A DNA stretch of 26,401 nucleotides. It comes from UBA12014 sp029248335 (GTDB lineage: Bacteria; Planctomycetota; Phycisphaerae; Phycisphaerales; SM1A02). The stretch lies in contig JAQWJM010000128.1 in the NCBI GenBank assembly GCA_029248335.1, positions 1 to 26,401 on the forward strand. Reading direction: 5' to 3'. Both the position numbers and the translations under genes were made by a program. The notes beneath the pieces were generated by a model. It did no database searches and was not told the origin of the DNA. It saw nothing but the letters and a program-made list of their open reading frames with translations. This document shows, piece by piece, positions 7,374-15,305 of this stretch. The stretch's first letter is position 1; every line of letters begins with the position of its first letter.

Positions 7374-8180
7374 TTGAACGGTGCGATCGAGTCCATCCAG
7401 GAGAGCGTGGGGCCGGCGATGCTGGTGATCATGCGGATCGGCGGCCTCGCGATCTTCGCGCCGGTGCTCTCGACCGCGATGGTGCCGATGCGGGTGAAGG
7501 TCCTGCTGATCTTCGTGATGGGGCTCGCGGGATACGCCGCCCTCTCCGCGAAGGGGGTCGCGATGCCCGCGGTGTCGATGGAACCGTGGGCCATCGTGCC
7601 GCTGGCGGCGGTGGAGATCGGGATCGGGGCGTTCATCGGATTCCTCGCGACGATGCCGATGCTCGCGATGCAGACCGCGGGCATCATCAGCGGTCAGCAG
7701 ATGGGGCTCGGCTTCGCCCGCTTCTACAACCCCGCGGTCGGCGAGGAATCCGACGTCGTCCAGCAGCTGCTCTACTTCCTCGCCCTCTCCACCTTCCTGA
7801 TGATGGGGGGGCTCGACGCGATCTTCCTCTCCACGCTTCGAAGCTTCGAATACGTCGGGGCCGGCGTGTTCCTCGACGGGGACCGGACCCTGCCGATCAT
7901 GATGGGCATGGTCCTCGGGGCGACGGAGATCGGCATGCGGGTGGCCCTGCCGCTGCTCGGCGTGGTGTTCCTGGAGACGGTGGCGATGGGTTTCGTCTCG
8001 AAGACCGTGCCGCAGCTCAACGTGCTGAGCCTCGGGTTCCCGCTGCGGATCATGATCGGTCTCACCATCATGATCGCGGGTCTGGCGGTGATCGACGCGG
8101 TCGCCGCGGCGTGGATCGGCGAGGTCCTCGACCGGATCCACACCTGGGCGACCACCGCCCCCGCCGGGGGAGGCGTCTGA
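7374..8180 (+). CDS. fliR: FliR, flagellar type III export gate protein (TTG start)
   Basis: Predicted 268-residue membrane protein, the single-copy subunit that completes the FliPQR export gate. Landmarks are a MRIGGLAIFAPVLSTAMVP start region, AGIISGQQMGLGFARFYNP, and TVPQLNVLSLGFPLRIMIG near the C-terminus. The start is taken as the TTG at 7374. The fliQ stop at 7359-7361 is in the same frame, so nothing longer is possible. The next ATG (7419) would remove the residues that normally precede the first helix. The ribosome site is poor, which fits coupled translation from fliQ. Its stop is one base before the flhB ATG. Confidence 0.93.
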   Translation: MNGAIESIQESVGPAMLVIMRIGGLAIFAPVLSTAMVPMRVKVLLIFVMGLAGYAALSAKGVAMPAVSMEPWAIVPLAAVEIGIGAFIGFLATMPMLAMQTAGIISGQQMGLGFARFYNPAVGEESDVVQQLLYFLALSTFLMMGGLDAIFLSTLRSFEYVGAGVFLDGDRTLPIMMGMVLGATEIGMRVALPLLGVVFLETVAMGFVSKTVPQLNVLSLGFPLRIMIGLTIMIAGLAVIDAVAAAWIGEVLDRIHTWATTAPAGGGV

Positions 8181-8181
8181 C

Positions 8182-9240
8182 ATGGCGGAAGACCTCGGCG
8201 AAAAGACCGAAGACGCGACCCCGCGCAAGATCATGAAGGCGAGGGACGAGGGACGCATCGCCAAGAGCGTCGACCTCGCCGGCGCCCTGCTCCTGACCTT
8301 CGTCACCCTGCTGCTCTGGATGATGGCGGCGCCGTCGATCGAACGACTCGGCGGCATGCTCGAGTTCATCCTCATGACCAGCGGTGATCCCGTCTCGCTC
8401 GGTGCCGCGACGTCGTTGGAGATGGCCGCGATCGGCGGGGTGGCGGTGCTCACGCCGCTTTCACTGGCGGCGTGGCTCGCCGCATACGTCGGGCACTTCT
8501 GGCAGGTCGGCTGGCTCATCTCCCCGAAGCCGCTCGAACCGAAGCTCGACAAGCTCAACCCGATCACCGGCGCGAAACGGATCGTGGGCGTCCAGGGACT
8601 GGTGAAGGGGGCGATGGATCTCGGGAAGGTGACGATCGCGGGCGGCGTCGCGGCGCTCGTCTCCTGGCGGATGCACGACGCTCTGATGGTGCTGCCGCAG
8701 GGCTCGCTGCTGCAGGGATTCGCCCTCATCGGTCGACTGATGCTCGAACTCGCGCTGATGGTCGCCCTCGCCCTCCTGATCCTCGCCCTGCTCGACTACA
8801 TGTTCCAGAAGTGGAAGCACGCGAAGGACCTGCGGATGAGCAAGCAGGAGGTCCGCGACGAGCACAAGGACAGCGAAGGCGATCCGAAGCTCAAGCAGCG
8901 ACGCCGGCAGTTCGCCCAGCAGATCGCGATGCAGCGGATCAACCAGTCCGTGCCGACCGCCGACGTGATCGTGACCAACCCCGAGCACATCTCGGTCGCG
9001 ATCCGCTACGACTCGAATTCGATGCACGCCCCGCAGGTCGTCGCGATCGGCGTCGACCACGTCGCCCTCCGGATCCGTCAGATCGCGGCCACGCACTCGA
9101 TCCCCATCGTGGAGCGGAAGCCGCTCGCCCGCCTGCTCCACGGCACCGTCAAGACCGGGGACTACGTTCCGCCGGACGCCTACTCGGCGGTGGCGGAAGT
9201 GCTCGCCTTCGTCTACCGCATGAACGGACGCGCCGCCTGA
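8182..9240 (+). CDS. flhB: FlhB, export-gate substrate-specificity switch
   Basis: Predicted 352-residue protein with the flagellar/type III FlhB plan. The start is EKTEDATPRKIMKARDEGRI, followed by four membrane helices to about 215 and a linker helix rich in Lys/Arg (KDLRMSKQEVRDEHKDSEGD), then the cytoplasmic autocleavage domain. FlhB switches export from rod-hook to filament proteins after cleaving itself between Asn and Pro. The cleavage motif here is NPEH at residues 266-269 (8977-8988), not the near-invariant NPTH; Asn, Pro and His are kept. GGGAGG-like sequence at about 8166-8173 lies 8 bases before the ATG. Confidence 0.96.
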   Translation: MAEDLGEKTEDATPRKIMKARDEGRIAKSVDLAGALLLTFVTLLLWMMAAPSIERLGGMLEFILMTSGDPVSLGAATSLEMAAIGGVAVLTPLSLAAWLAAYVGHFWQVGWLISPKPLEPKLDKLNPITGAKRIVGVQGLVKGAMDLGKVTIAGGVAALVSWRMHDALMVLPQGSLLQGFALIGRLMLELALMVALALLILALLDYMFQKWKHAKDLRMSKQEVRDEHKDSEGDPKLKQRRRQFAQQIAMQRINQSVPTADVIVTNPEHISVAIRYDSNSMHAPQVVAIGVDHVALRIRQIAATHSIPIVERKPLARLLHGTVKTGDYVPPDAYSAVAEVLAFVYRMNGRAA

Positions 9241-9277
9241 GCCGGCCCGTCCCCCGAACCGAACGAGGAATCGTCCC

Positions 9278-11461
9278 CTGTCCGAACAGCTTCAAATCCC
9301 GACCATCATCCACCGCATCGCGGCCCAGCGTCACCTGATCGTTCCGGTCGGGTTCCTCGGCCTGATCGGGGTGCTGGTGGTGCCGCTTCCGCCGCTCGCG
9401 CTGGACATCCTGATCAGCGCCAACATCGCGGTCGCGGCGATCGTGCTCCTGACCACGATCTACATGCGAAGACCCCTCGACTTCAGCGTCTTCCCGGCGC
9501 TGCTGCTCGCCACGACCCTGTTCCGGCTGGTGCTCAACGTGGCGTCGACGCGACTGATCCTCGCGGCCGGCGAGCTCAACGAGACGGAGGCGGACGGTGC
9601 GGCGGGCGAAGTGATCCAGGCGTTCGCGAACTTCGTCGCGGGAAGCAACCCCATCATCGGGGCGATCATCTTCCTGATCCTGATCATCGTGCAGTTCGTG
9701 GTCATCACGAAGGGTTCGACCCGGATGTCCGAGGTCGCCGCGCGGTTCACCCTCGATGCGATGCCGGGCAAGCAGATGGCGATCGACGCGGACCTCTCCG
9801 CGGGACTGATCTCGGAGTCCGATGCCCGGACCCGTCGCGACGAGATCACGCGAGAAGCCGACTTCTACGGGGCGATGGACGGTGCCTCGAAGTTCGTCCG
9901 CGGTGACGCGATCGCCGGCATCATCATCACCGGGGTCAACATCATCGGCGGATTCGCGATCGCGATGCTGATGCACGGATGGACCGCGGAACAGTCGATC
10001 TCGGTGTTCGGCATGCTCTCGATCGGCGACGGTCTGGTGTCGCAGATCCCCGCGTTCATCGTCGCGATCGCCGCGGGCCTCATCGTGGCTCGAGCCGGCG
10101 GCGAGCAGAACATCGGGTTGGAGATCCCGAACCAGCTCGCCTCGCAGCCGATGGCCCTCTTCCTGATCTGCGGATTCCTCGGACTGCTCTCGCTCACGCC
10201 GCTTCCCACCATTCCGCTGCTGGTCGCCGCGATCGGCACCGGCGGCATCGGCTGGTTCATGCGTGACGCGAAGAAGGCGGTGGAGGTCGCGAAGGAGCTG
10301 GAGGCCCGCAAGGAGGCGGAGGCGGAACGGTCGGAACCGAAGCCGGTCGAGGAACTGCTCGGCGTGAGCACGCTCGAACTCGAGGTCGGCTACGGCCTGG
10401 TCCGGCTGGTGGGGGGCGATCTGCTCGATCGGGTCTCGATGATCCGGAACCAGCTGGCGAAGGAACTCGGCCTGGTCATGCCGCCGGTCCGGATTCGCGA
10501 CAACATGCAGCTGCCGCCCGATCGATATCGCCTGAAGATCCGGGGGGCGACCGTCGACGAGGGCGAGGTCCATCCGGACCTGCTGATGGCGATGGATTCG
10601 GGGATCGCGACCGGGACGCTCGAGGGGCTTCCCGGCAAGGAGCCCGCGTTCGGGCTCGACGCGACCTGGATCGACCCGGCGCTGCGGATGCGGGCGGAGA
10701 CCCAGAACTACACGGTGGTCGATCCGACCAGCGTCATCGCGACCCATCTCACCGAAGTCGTCCGTCGCCACGCCGACGAACTGCTCGCCCGGGAAGAGGT
10801 CGGGAATCTCATCGAGCAGCTCAAGCAGTCGGCCCCGAGGCTCGTCGAGGAGGTGGTGCCCGCCCAGGTGAAGATGGGGGAACTCCAGAAGGTCCTCCAG
10901 AGCCTGCTTCGCGAGGGCGTTCCGGTCCGGGACCTCGAAACGATCGTCGAGACCGTCGGCGACTGGATCGGGCACACGCGGGACCCCGACGTGCTGGTGG
11001 AATATGTCCGGAACGCGTTGCGGCGATCGATCTGCACGATGCATGCGGAGGCCAATCCCGAAGGCGGGGCCCGCCTTCACGTGGTCACGATGGATCCCGC
11101 GGTCGAGGATCGGGTCAACGGTTACATCGATCGGGGGGCCGGCGGAACGACCGTTTCGGTGCCGCCCCAGCTCGCGGGCGACGTGGCTCGGGCGGTCGCG
11201 GACGCGGCGAAGCCGCTGCTCGCCGCCGGACGTCCGGTGATCGTCGTGGCGTCTCCGACCGTTCGGGCGCCGCTCCGTCAGATCCTCCACCCGCATCTCG
11301 CGGGGGTGGTGGTCCTGGGCTACAACGAACTCGTCGACGGTTTCGACGTTCAGTCGGTCGGGCTGGTCCAGCTCGGTTCACCGGAACCGATCGCGTCGTC
11401 GAGTCCGGTGGAGGTGGAGCAGGCCGCCACGCCGGGGACGTCCCCGGTCGGCATGAACTGA
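9278..11461 (+). CDS. flhA: FlhA, flagellar export gate protein (probable CTG start)
   Basis: Predicted 727-residue protein. An N-terminal set of about eight membrane helices is followed by a cytoplasmic domain that forms the nonameric docking ring for export substrates and chaperones. The FHIPEP-family signature SEVAARFTLDAMPGKQMAID is at about 151-170, and RRPLDFSVFP lies in the first cytoplasmic loop. No ATG, GTG or TTG is in frame before the GTG at 9371, which would start inside the first membrane helix. The coding frame continues upstream through SEQLQIPTIIHRIAAQRHL to a CTG at 9278 that has GAGGAA at 9265-9270, 7 bases upstream. I therefore place the start at CTG, which restores the normal N-terminal arm; this choice is inference. 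Confidence 0.93.
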   Translation: MSEQLQIPTIIHRIAAQRHLIVPVGFLGLIGVLVVPLPPLALDILISANIAVAAIVLLTTIYMRRPLDFSVFPALLLATTLFRLVLNVASTRLILAAGELNETEADGAAGEVIQAFANFVAGSNPIIGAIIFLILIIVQFVVITKGSTRMSEVAARFTLDAMPGKQMAIDADLSAGLISESDARTRRDEITREADFYGAMDGASKFVRGDAIAGIIITGVNIIGGFAIAMLMHGWTAEQSISVFGMLSIGDGLVSQIPAFIVAIAAGLIVARAGGEQNIGLEIPNQLASQPMALFLICGFLGLLSLTPLPTIPLLVAAIGTGGIGWFMRDAKKAVEVAKELEARKEAEAERSEPKPVEELLGVSTLELEVGYGLVRLVGGDLLDRVSMIRNQLAKELGLVMPPVRIRDNMQLPPDRYRLKIRGATVDEGEVHPDLLMAMDSGIATGTLEGLPGKEPAFGLDATWIDPALRMRAETQNYTVVDPTSVIATHLTEVVRRHADELLAREEVGNLIEQLKQSAPRLVEEVVPAQVKMGELQKVLQSLLREGVPVRDLETIVETVGDWIGHTRDPDVLVEYVRNALRRSICTMHAEANPEGGARLHVVTMDPAVEDRVNGYIDRGAGGTTVSVPPQLAGDVARAVADAAKPLLAAGRPVIVVASPTVRAPLRQILHPHLAGVVVLGYNELVDGFDVQSVGLVQLGSPEPIASSSPVEVEQAATPGTSPVGMN

Positions 11462-11481
11462 GCCGATCGAGCCTCGATTCG

Positions 11482-11532
11482 CGCTGGAACCCACCGATGT
11501 CCTCGCGACGTGGAAAGATGGCGGTTCCAGCG
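11482..11532 (+). other. Long-loop inverted repeat between flhA and flhF
   Basis: Perfect 10-base arms (CGCTGGAACC at 11482-11491 and GGTTCCAGCG at 11523-11532) are separated by 31 bases, 20 bases after the flhA stop. No T-run follows, so it is not a standard terminator. It may be an mRNA processing or protective structure, or a protein site. Confidence 0.45.
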
Positions 11533-11572
11533 TGATTGTCCCCCGAGTCGGGTATCCTTCCGGCACGGCCCG

Positions 11573-11589
11573 CGTCGGAGGATTCGACG
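11573..11589 (+). other. GGA-triloop hairpin in the flhF leader
   Basis: A 7-bp stem (CGTCGGA with TTCGACG, one G-U pair) closes a GGA triloop with an A-U closing pair. It is about 100 bases before the flhF ATG. It matches the design of the hairpins before fliO and fliQ but is weaker. Confidence 0.4.
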
Positions 11590-11691
11590 GCGAGGCCGCG
11601 GGCCTTGATCGGCGATCACGATCGTCGAGGGGCCGTCGTCGGTGGGTGGAACCCCGCCGGCCGCGTCGGGAAGCGCCAGGAGGGCGACACC

Positions 11692-13605
11692 ATGCGACTG
11701 AAGACCTTTCGAGCATTCACGCTGAACGAAGCCCTCGAGGCGGCGAAGGCCGATCTCGGCGATGAAGCCGCCATCCTTCATACGAGGACGTTCAAGCGGG
11801 GCGGTTTCCTTGGAATCGGTGGGCGGCAGATCGTCGAGATCATCGCTTCCGAAGCCGTGGAATCGACGGAGGAGACGACCGATGTCGGCGGCGAGGCGTC
11901 GTCGGGCATCGATCCGATCGCTCGAGCCGAAGCCCGAAACCAGCAGGCCCGCGTCGATTCGCCCCAGGTGACGACCGCCGCGACCCGCGCTTATGCCGCG
12001 TCCGCAGCGTCCGCGACGGCGGGGGATGCCGATGCCGATGCCGACGAGGGATCGGCGGTCGGTGGTCTTCGCCCCGAGGACGCACCGGCGAGCGGCTCGC
12101 TCGAAGTTGACCGGGAAAAGACGAGGACCCTCGCCCGGGCGCTGGCCATCCGGCTCGAACGACAGCAGGCGGCGCGATCATCCGCCGGGGTGTCGGGGCC
12201 GGACGATGTGATCGAGACGCCCGCCTCGCCGTCGGCCCCGGATCCGAGTCCGGTGCCGCGAGCGACTGTCGCGGTCGATTCTCCGGTCGTCGCTTCCCCC
12301 TCGCCTTCCCCCTCGCCTTCCCCCATGCCTTCCCCGCCACCCCGCGATCCCAGTGAGCACTTCGTCATCGGTGCTGGAGGCGTCCTGATTCCCGAGCGCC
12401 AGGCCACCCCGCCCGCACCGCGGGTGATCGAGCTCACCCCGCCGACCGAATCGGTATCGCCGCGTGCCGCCGACCGTGTCGTCGTTCCAGTCATCGAGAC
12501 CTTCGAGACGGGCGAGACCATCACTGACCCCGCGCCCGCCTCGCCTCCGTCCTCCGAGACGCAGCCGGAACGTGTGGAAGACGCGGAGGCCGCGGTGAAC
12601 GCGAGTTCGGCCGTGACGGCCGCATCGCCCGGCCCGAACGCCACTGATTCGAACTCCACCGAGCCGACCTCCACCGAGTCGAAGCCCGAACCCGAGGCCG
12701 ACGAACTCGACGCGATCCGCTCGACGGTGGGGCGGTTGCTCGCCGTGGGCGGCGTGCCGAGCCCCGACGCCGAGGATCCGGCATCGCTCGCGAGTGGCCG
12801 GAGCGACGCCCTCGCCGACGCCTACGCATCGCTCATCGCCCAGGAACTCTCCCGCGACCTCGCGGAACGAGTCGTGTCCGCGCTTCAGGAGGAACTCGAC
12901 GAAGCGTCGTTGGAGGATCCGGAGGCGGTTCGCGCCGCGTTGCTCGGCCATCTCGCCACGCTGGTGCCGACCGCCGAGGATCTCGAGTTCACGCGTCCCC
13001 GGGACGGCCGGCCTCGGACCATCGCCTTCGTCGGGCCGACCGGAGTCGGCAAGACCACCACGCTCGCGAAGATCGCGGCGACCATGACCCTTCGAGATGA
13101 AATCAAGGTGGGGCTCGTCACCTCCGACACCTACCGCATCGCCGCGGTCGATCAGCTGCGGACCTACGCCGAGATCCTCGGCCTTCGTCTGGAGATCGCC
13201 TCGACTCCCGTGGAGATGCGGGCCGCCCTCGAACGATGTGCCGACCTCGATGCGGTCCTGATCGACACGCCGGGTCGGAGTCAGAACGACACCGATCGAA
13301 TCGCGGATCTGAGAGCGATCGTCGACGCGGCACGTCCGCACGAGACTCACCTCGTCCTCTCCGGCACCGCGGCGGAACGGGTGCTGCTTCGGGAGGCGGA
13401 AGCGTTCTCGACCCTCGGGCCCGACCGCGTCGTGCTGACCAAGCTCGACGAAGCCGTGACGTTCGGCATGCTGGTCTCGGTGGTGCGTCGGATCGGTCGT
13501 CGGATCAGCTGGGTCACCACCGGCCAGGAAGTGCCCACGGACGTTGAACGGGCGACGAGCCACCGCCTCGCGAACCTCATGCTCGGGGAGTCGGTGAAGT
13601 CGTGA
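11692..13605 (+). CDS. flhF: FlhF, SRP-family GTPase for flagellar placement
   Basis: Predicted 637-residue GTPase of the SRP/FtsY group that marks where, and in polar flagellates at which pole, a flagellum is built. The N-terminal B domain begins MRLKTFRAFTLNEALEAAKA with LGDEAAILHTRTFKRGG. A long low-complexity linker follows (about 85-340, rich in Ala/Ser/Pro/Glu with a Ser-Pro run). The NG domain comes last: GPTGVGKT at 448-455, DTYRIAAVDQLRTYA, DTPGR at 525-529 and TKLDEA from 583. FlhF is usually about 360-450 residues; the extra length is linker. AGGAGGG at 11678-11684, 7 bases upstream, fixes the ATG and excludes the longer frame from 11536. The stop overlaps the flhG start. Confidence 0.95.
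   Translation: MRLKTFRAFTLNEALEAAKADLGDEAAILHTRTFKRGGFLGIGGRQIVEIIASEAVESTEETTDVGGEASSGIDPIARAEARNQQARVDSPQVTTAATRAYAASAASATAGDADADADEGSAVGGLRPEDAPASGSLEVDREKTRTLARALAIRLERQQAARSSAGVSGPDDVIETPASPSAPDPSPVPRATVAVDSPVVASPSPSPSPSPMPSPPPRDPSEHFVIGAGGVLIPERQATPPAPRVIELTPPTESVSPRAADRVVVPVIETFETGETITDPAPASPPSSETQPERVEDAEAAVNASSAVTAASPGPNATDSNSTEPTSTESKPEPEADELDAIRSTVGRLLAVGGVPSPDAEDPASLASGRSDALADAYASLIAQELSRDLAERVVSALQEELDEASLEDPEAVRAALLGHLATLVPTAEDLEFTRPRDGRPRTIAFVGPTGVGKTTTLAKIAATMTLRDEIKVGLVTSDTYRIAAVDQLRTYAEILGLRLEIASTPVEMRAALERCADLDAVLIDTPGRSQNDTDRIADLRAIVDAARPHETHLVLSGTAAERVLLREAEAFSTLGPDRVVLTKLDEAVTFGMLVSVVRRIGRRISWVTTGQEVPTDVERATSHRLANLMLGESVKS
12290..12345 (+). repeat. Short tandem repeat encoding a Ser-Pro run in FlhF
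   Basis: Units close to TCGCCTTCCCCC are repeated about four times in the flhF linker and encode alternating Ser-Pro with one Met-Pro. Such runs slip easily during replication. The 12-base unit keeps frame, so changes in copy number would alter linker length only. Confidence 0.7.
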
Positions 13606-14624
13606 CTGATCAGGCATCCATGCTTCGAGGGCTCGTGGCAGGCAACGCCCGTCCGAGCGTCGGCCCCAGCGCCAGGGAATCCGTGGCGAGCGTCCGCAGC
13701 GGCCGGGTGAGTTTCGCGCCGAATGCGCGACCGGCGTCGCCGAAGCTCGAGACGCGCCGGCTCGCTCGCGCGATCGCCATCGCCAGTGGCAAGGGTGGTG
13801 TCGGCAAGTCGAACATCGCCCTCAACCTCGGCATCGAACTCGCGCGGTCGGGCCACCGGGTCGCGCTCTTCGATGCCGACCTCGGGTGTGCGAACGTCGA
13901 CGTCCTGTGCGGACTCTCGGTGAAGGCGACCCTCGAGGACGTGCTGCAGGGGCGGCGTCGACTCGCGGAGATCGTGATGAAGGTCCCCGGCATTCGCGGC
14001 CGCGGCGGGCTCGGTTTGATTCCCGGGGCGAGCGGCGTGGCCGAACTGGCGGCGTTGAACGCGGTGCAACGGCAGGGAATCGTCGAACAGCTCTCCGCCC
14101 TCGAACGCGTGGTCGACATCCTGCTCATCGACGTCGGCGCGGGCATCGGCGCGGACGCGATCGGGTTCGCCAGCGCCGCGGATTCCGTGCTTCTGACCTG
14201 CACGCCCGAACCGACGGCGATGACCGACGCCTACGCGGCGGCCAAGGCGATCATCGCGCGCGATTCCGCCGTCGACCTCTCCCTCGTGGTGAACATGGTG
14301 GGGTGCGAGGACGAAGGCGTGGCCGTCCACAAGCGCATCGACGGTGTGTCGCGGCGGCATCTCCGGCGATCGATTCCGCTCGCCGGGGTCGTACCCTTCG
14401 ATTTCTCCGTGGTGGCTGCGGTGAAGCGGCGTCGGCCGCTCTCCCTGGTGGCGTCGGAGACACCGGCCGCCATCGCCATTCGTCGACTCGCCGCCGGGTT
14501 GCAGGCGAAACCGGAGCAGATCGATGGCGAGGCGGGCGTCGAGGATCGTGGGTTGATCGCCGGCTTGATGCGGGCGTTCCGCCGGCCGCGACGATCGAGC
14601 TCGTCGCAACGCCAGTCCGGGTGA
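13602..14624 (+). CDS. flhG: FlhG (YlxH), MinD-type ATPase controlling flagellar number
   Basis: Predicted 340-residue ParA/MinD-family ATPase that pairs with FlhF to set flagellar number and position. The deviant Walker A is GKGGVGKS at about 63-70, the DADLGCANVDVL switch follows, and IDVGAGIGADAIGFASAADS with VLLTCTPEPTAMTDAYAAAK corresponds to the MinD core. I chose the GTG start, which overlaps the flhF stop (GTGA, 13602-13605), because it yields MTDQASMLR. That contains the DQAxxLR motif by which FlhG stimulates FlhF GTPase activity; starting at the ATG at 13620 would lose it. The C-terminus is basic and may bind membrane, like the MinD targeting helix, although no clear amphipathic helix was confirmed. 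Confidence 0.94.
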   Translation: MTDQASMLRGLVAGNARPSVGPSARESVASVRSGRVSFAPNARPASPKLETRRLARAIAIASGKGGVGKSNIALNLGIELARSGHRVALFDADLGCANVDVLCGLSVKATLEDVLQGRRRLAEIVMKVPGIRGRGGLGLIPGASGVAELAALNAVQRQGIVEQLSALERVVDILLIDVGAGIGADAIGFASAADSVLLTCTPEPTAMTDAYAAAKAIIARDSAVDLSLVVNMVGCEDEGVAVHKRIDGVSRRHLRRSIPLAGVVPFDFSVVAAVKRRRPLSLVASETPAAIAIRRLAAGLQAKPEQIDGEAGVEDRGLIAGLMRAFRRPRRSSSSQRQSG

Positions 14625-14647
14625 TCCCCCGAGCAAGGTGCTGACGC

Positions 14648-15007
14648 ATGGAAACCGCTTCCCATTCCCAACGATCTTCGATCGCCGTGCCGACGGCGTG
14701 CATTCTGGCCGTCGGGGGATTCATGGTCGCCGTGCTTTCCGGGATGTTCGTGGAGAATCCATTGAGCGCGATTCTTGCGCGTGCATTGGTGACGCTGGTG
14801 GTCTGTTGGCCCATCGGACTGGTGGTCGGACTGGTTTTGGACCGTCTCTTCCGAGAACATGTGTCGAATCAGACCTCACAGATGGATCAGGAGGACCGTT
14901 CGGCCGAGGAACCGGGTGGAGATGTCGAGATTCTTGACGAATCCGAAGGTGTACTGGATTCTTCAGGGGTCGACGCCGCGGTCACATCCGCGTCCGACTC
15001 GGCATGA
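14648..15007 (+). CDS. Small two-helix membrane protein of unknown function
   Basis: Predicted 119-residue protein between flhG and fliA. It has two membrane helices (about 13-35 and 42-66, PTACILAVGGFMVAVLSGMF and LARALVTLVVCWPIGLVVGL) and an acidic cytoplasmic or periplasmic tail of about 50 residues. I do not recognise a family. It starts 23 bases after flhG and keeps the operon direction, so co-expression with flagellar genes is likely. G/C bias at third positions is weaker than in its neighbours, which could mean faster divergence. It could be a flagellum-placement accessory or unrelated. Confidence 0.7.
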   Translation: METASHSQRSSIAVPTACILAVGGFMVAVLSGMFVENPLSAILARALVTLVVCWPIGLVVGLVLDRLFREHVSNQTSQMDQEDRSAEEPGGDVEILDESEGVLDSSGVDAAVTSASDSA

Positions 15008-15060
15008 TCCGCTCGATCGAGGGGCGTACCTCGTTCACGGATTTTCCACCGCGTGAAGAT

Positions 15061-15078
15061 GGACACCCGCACGTGTCC
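15061..15078 (+). promoter_or_regulatory. Inverted repeat overlapping the expected -35 of the fliA promoter
   Basis: GGACAC and GTGTCC form perfect 6-base arms around a 6-base spacer. The repeat covers the place where a -35 box would fall for the TATGAT downstream, and no good -35 is present there. This arrangement suits an activator or repressor site. It could also be chance. Confidence 0.35.
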
Positions 15079-15090
15079 GGAAACTCGCGG

Positions 15091-15096
15091 TATGAT
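15091..15096 (+). promoter_or_regulatory. Candidate -10 box of fliA
   Basis: TATGAT matches the sigma-70 -10 consensus at five of six bases and lies about 210 bases before the fliA ATG. The -35 region (about 15068-15073) is non-consensus and sits in an inverted repeat. fliA may therefore have its own promoter in addition to read-through from the operon. Confidence 0.4.
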
Positions 15097-15305
15097 CGGC
15101 TCGTCACTCGTCAAGGACCGGCGACTGACGAACCCCGGGAACCGACCCGTCGGAACCTGGATGATCCCGAACGTTCTTCGCACGTCGCAACGACGCGACC
15201 ACGCGAAGACCCGCTGGAACGGCGGGAGTGACGGATCGACAATCACGCGACGCATCTGGACGCGTCGCGATCAGACATGGTCATCGAAGGTCAAGGAGCG
15301 GACCG

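Larger units (their letters stand above)
15008..15305 (+). other. Long leader/intergenic region before fliA
   Basis: These 298 bases contain no convincing gene. The reading frames across it have poor codon character. They hold an inverted repeat (15061-15078) and a promoter-like TATGAT (15091-15096), listed separately, and then about 200 bases of probable 5' leader. Confidence 0.5.

Noticed and set aside
6573..8729. A 718-residue open frame on the minus strand opposite fliP-flhB
   Set aside because: It crosses four well-defined flagellar genes and has no recognisable motif; a shadow frame.
9149..11296. A 715-residue open frame on the minus strand opposite flhA
   Set aside because: Stop codons are rare on both strands of GC-rich genes. 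The translation is Arg/Asp/His-rich with no domain, while the plus frame is clearly FlhA.
12290..12345. Repeat in flhF as a possible phase-variation tract
   Set aside because: The unit is 12 bases, so changes in copy number keep the frame and cannot switch the gene off.
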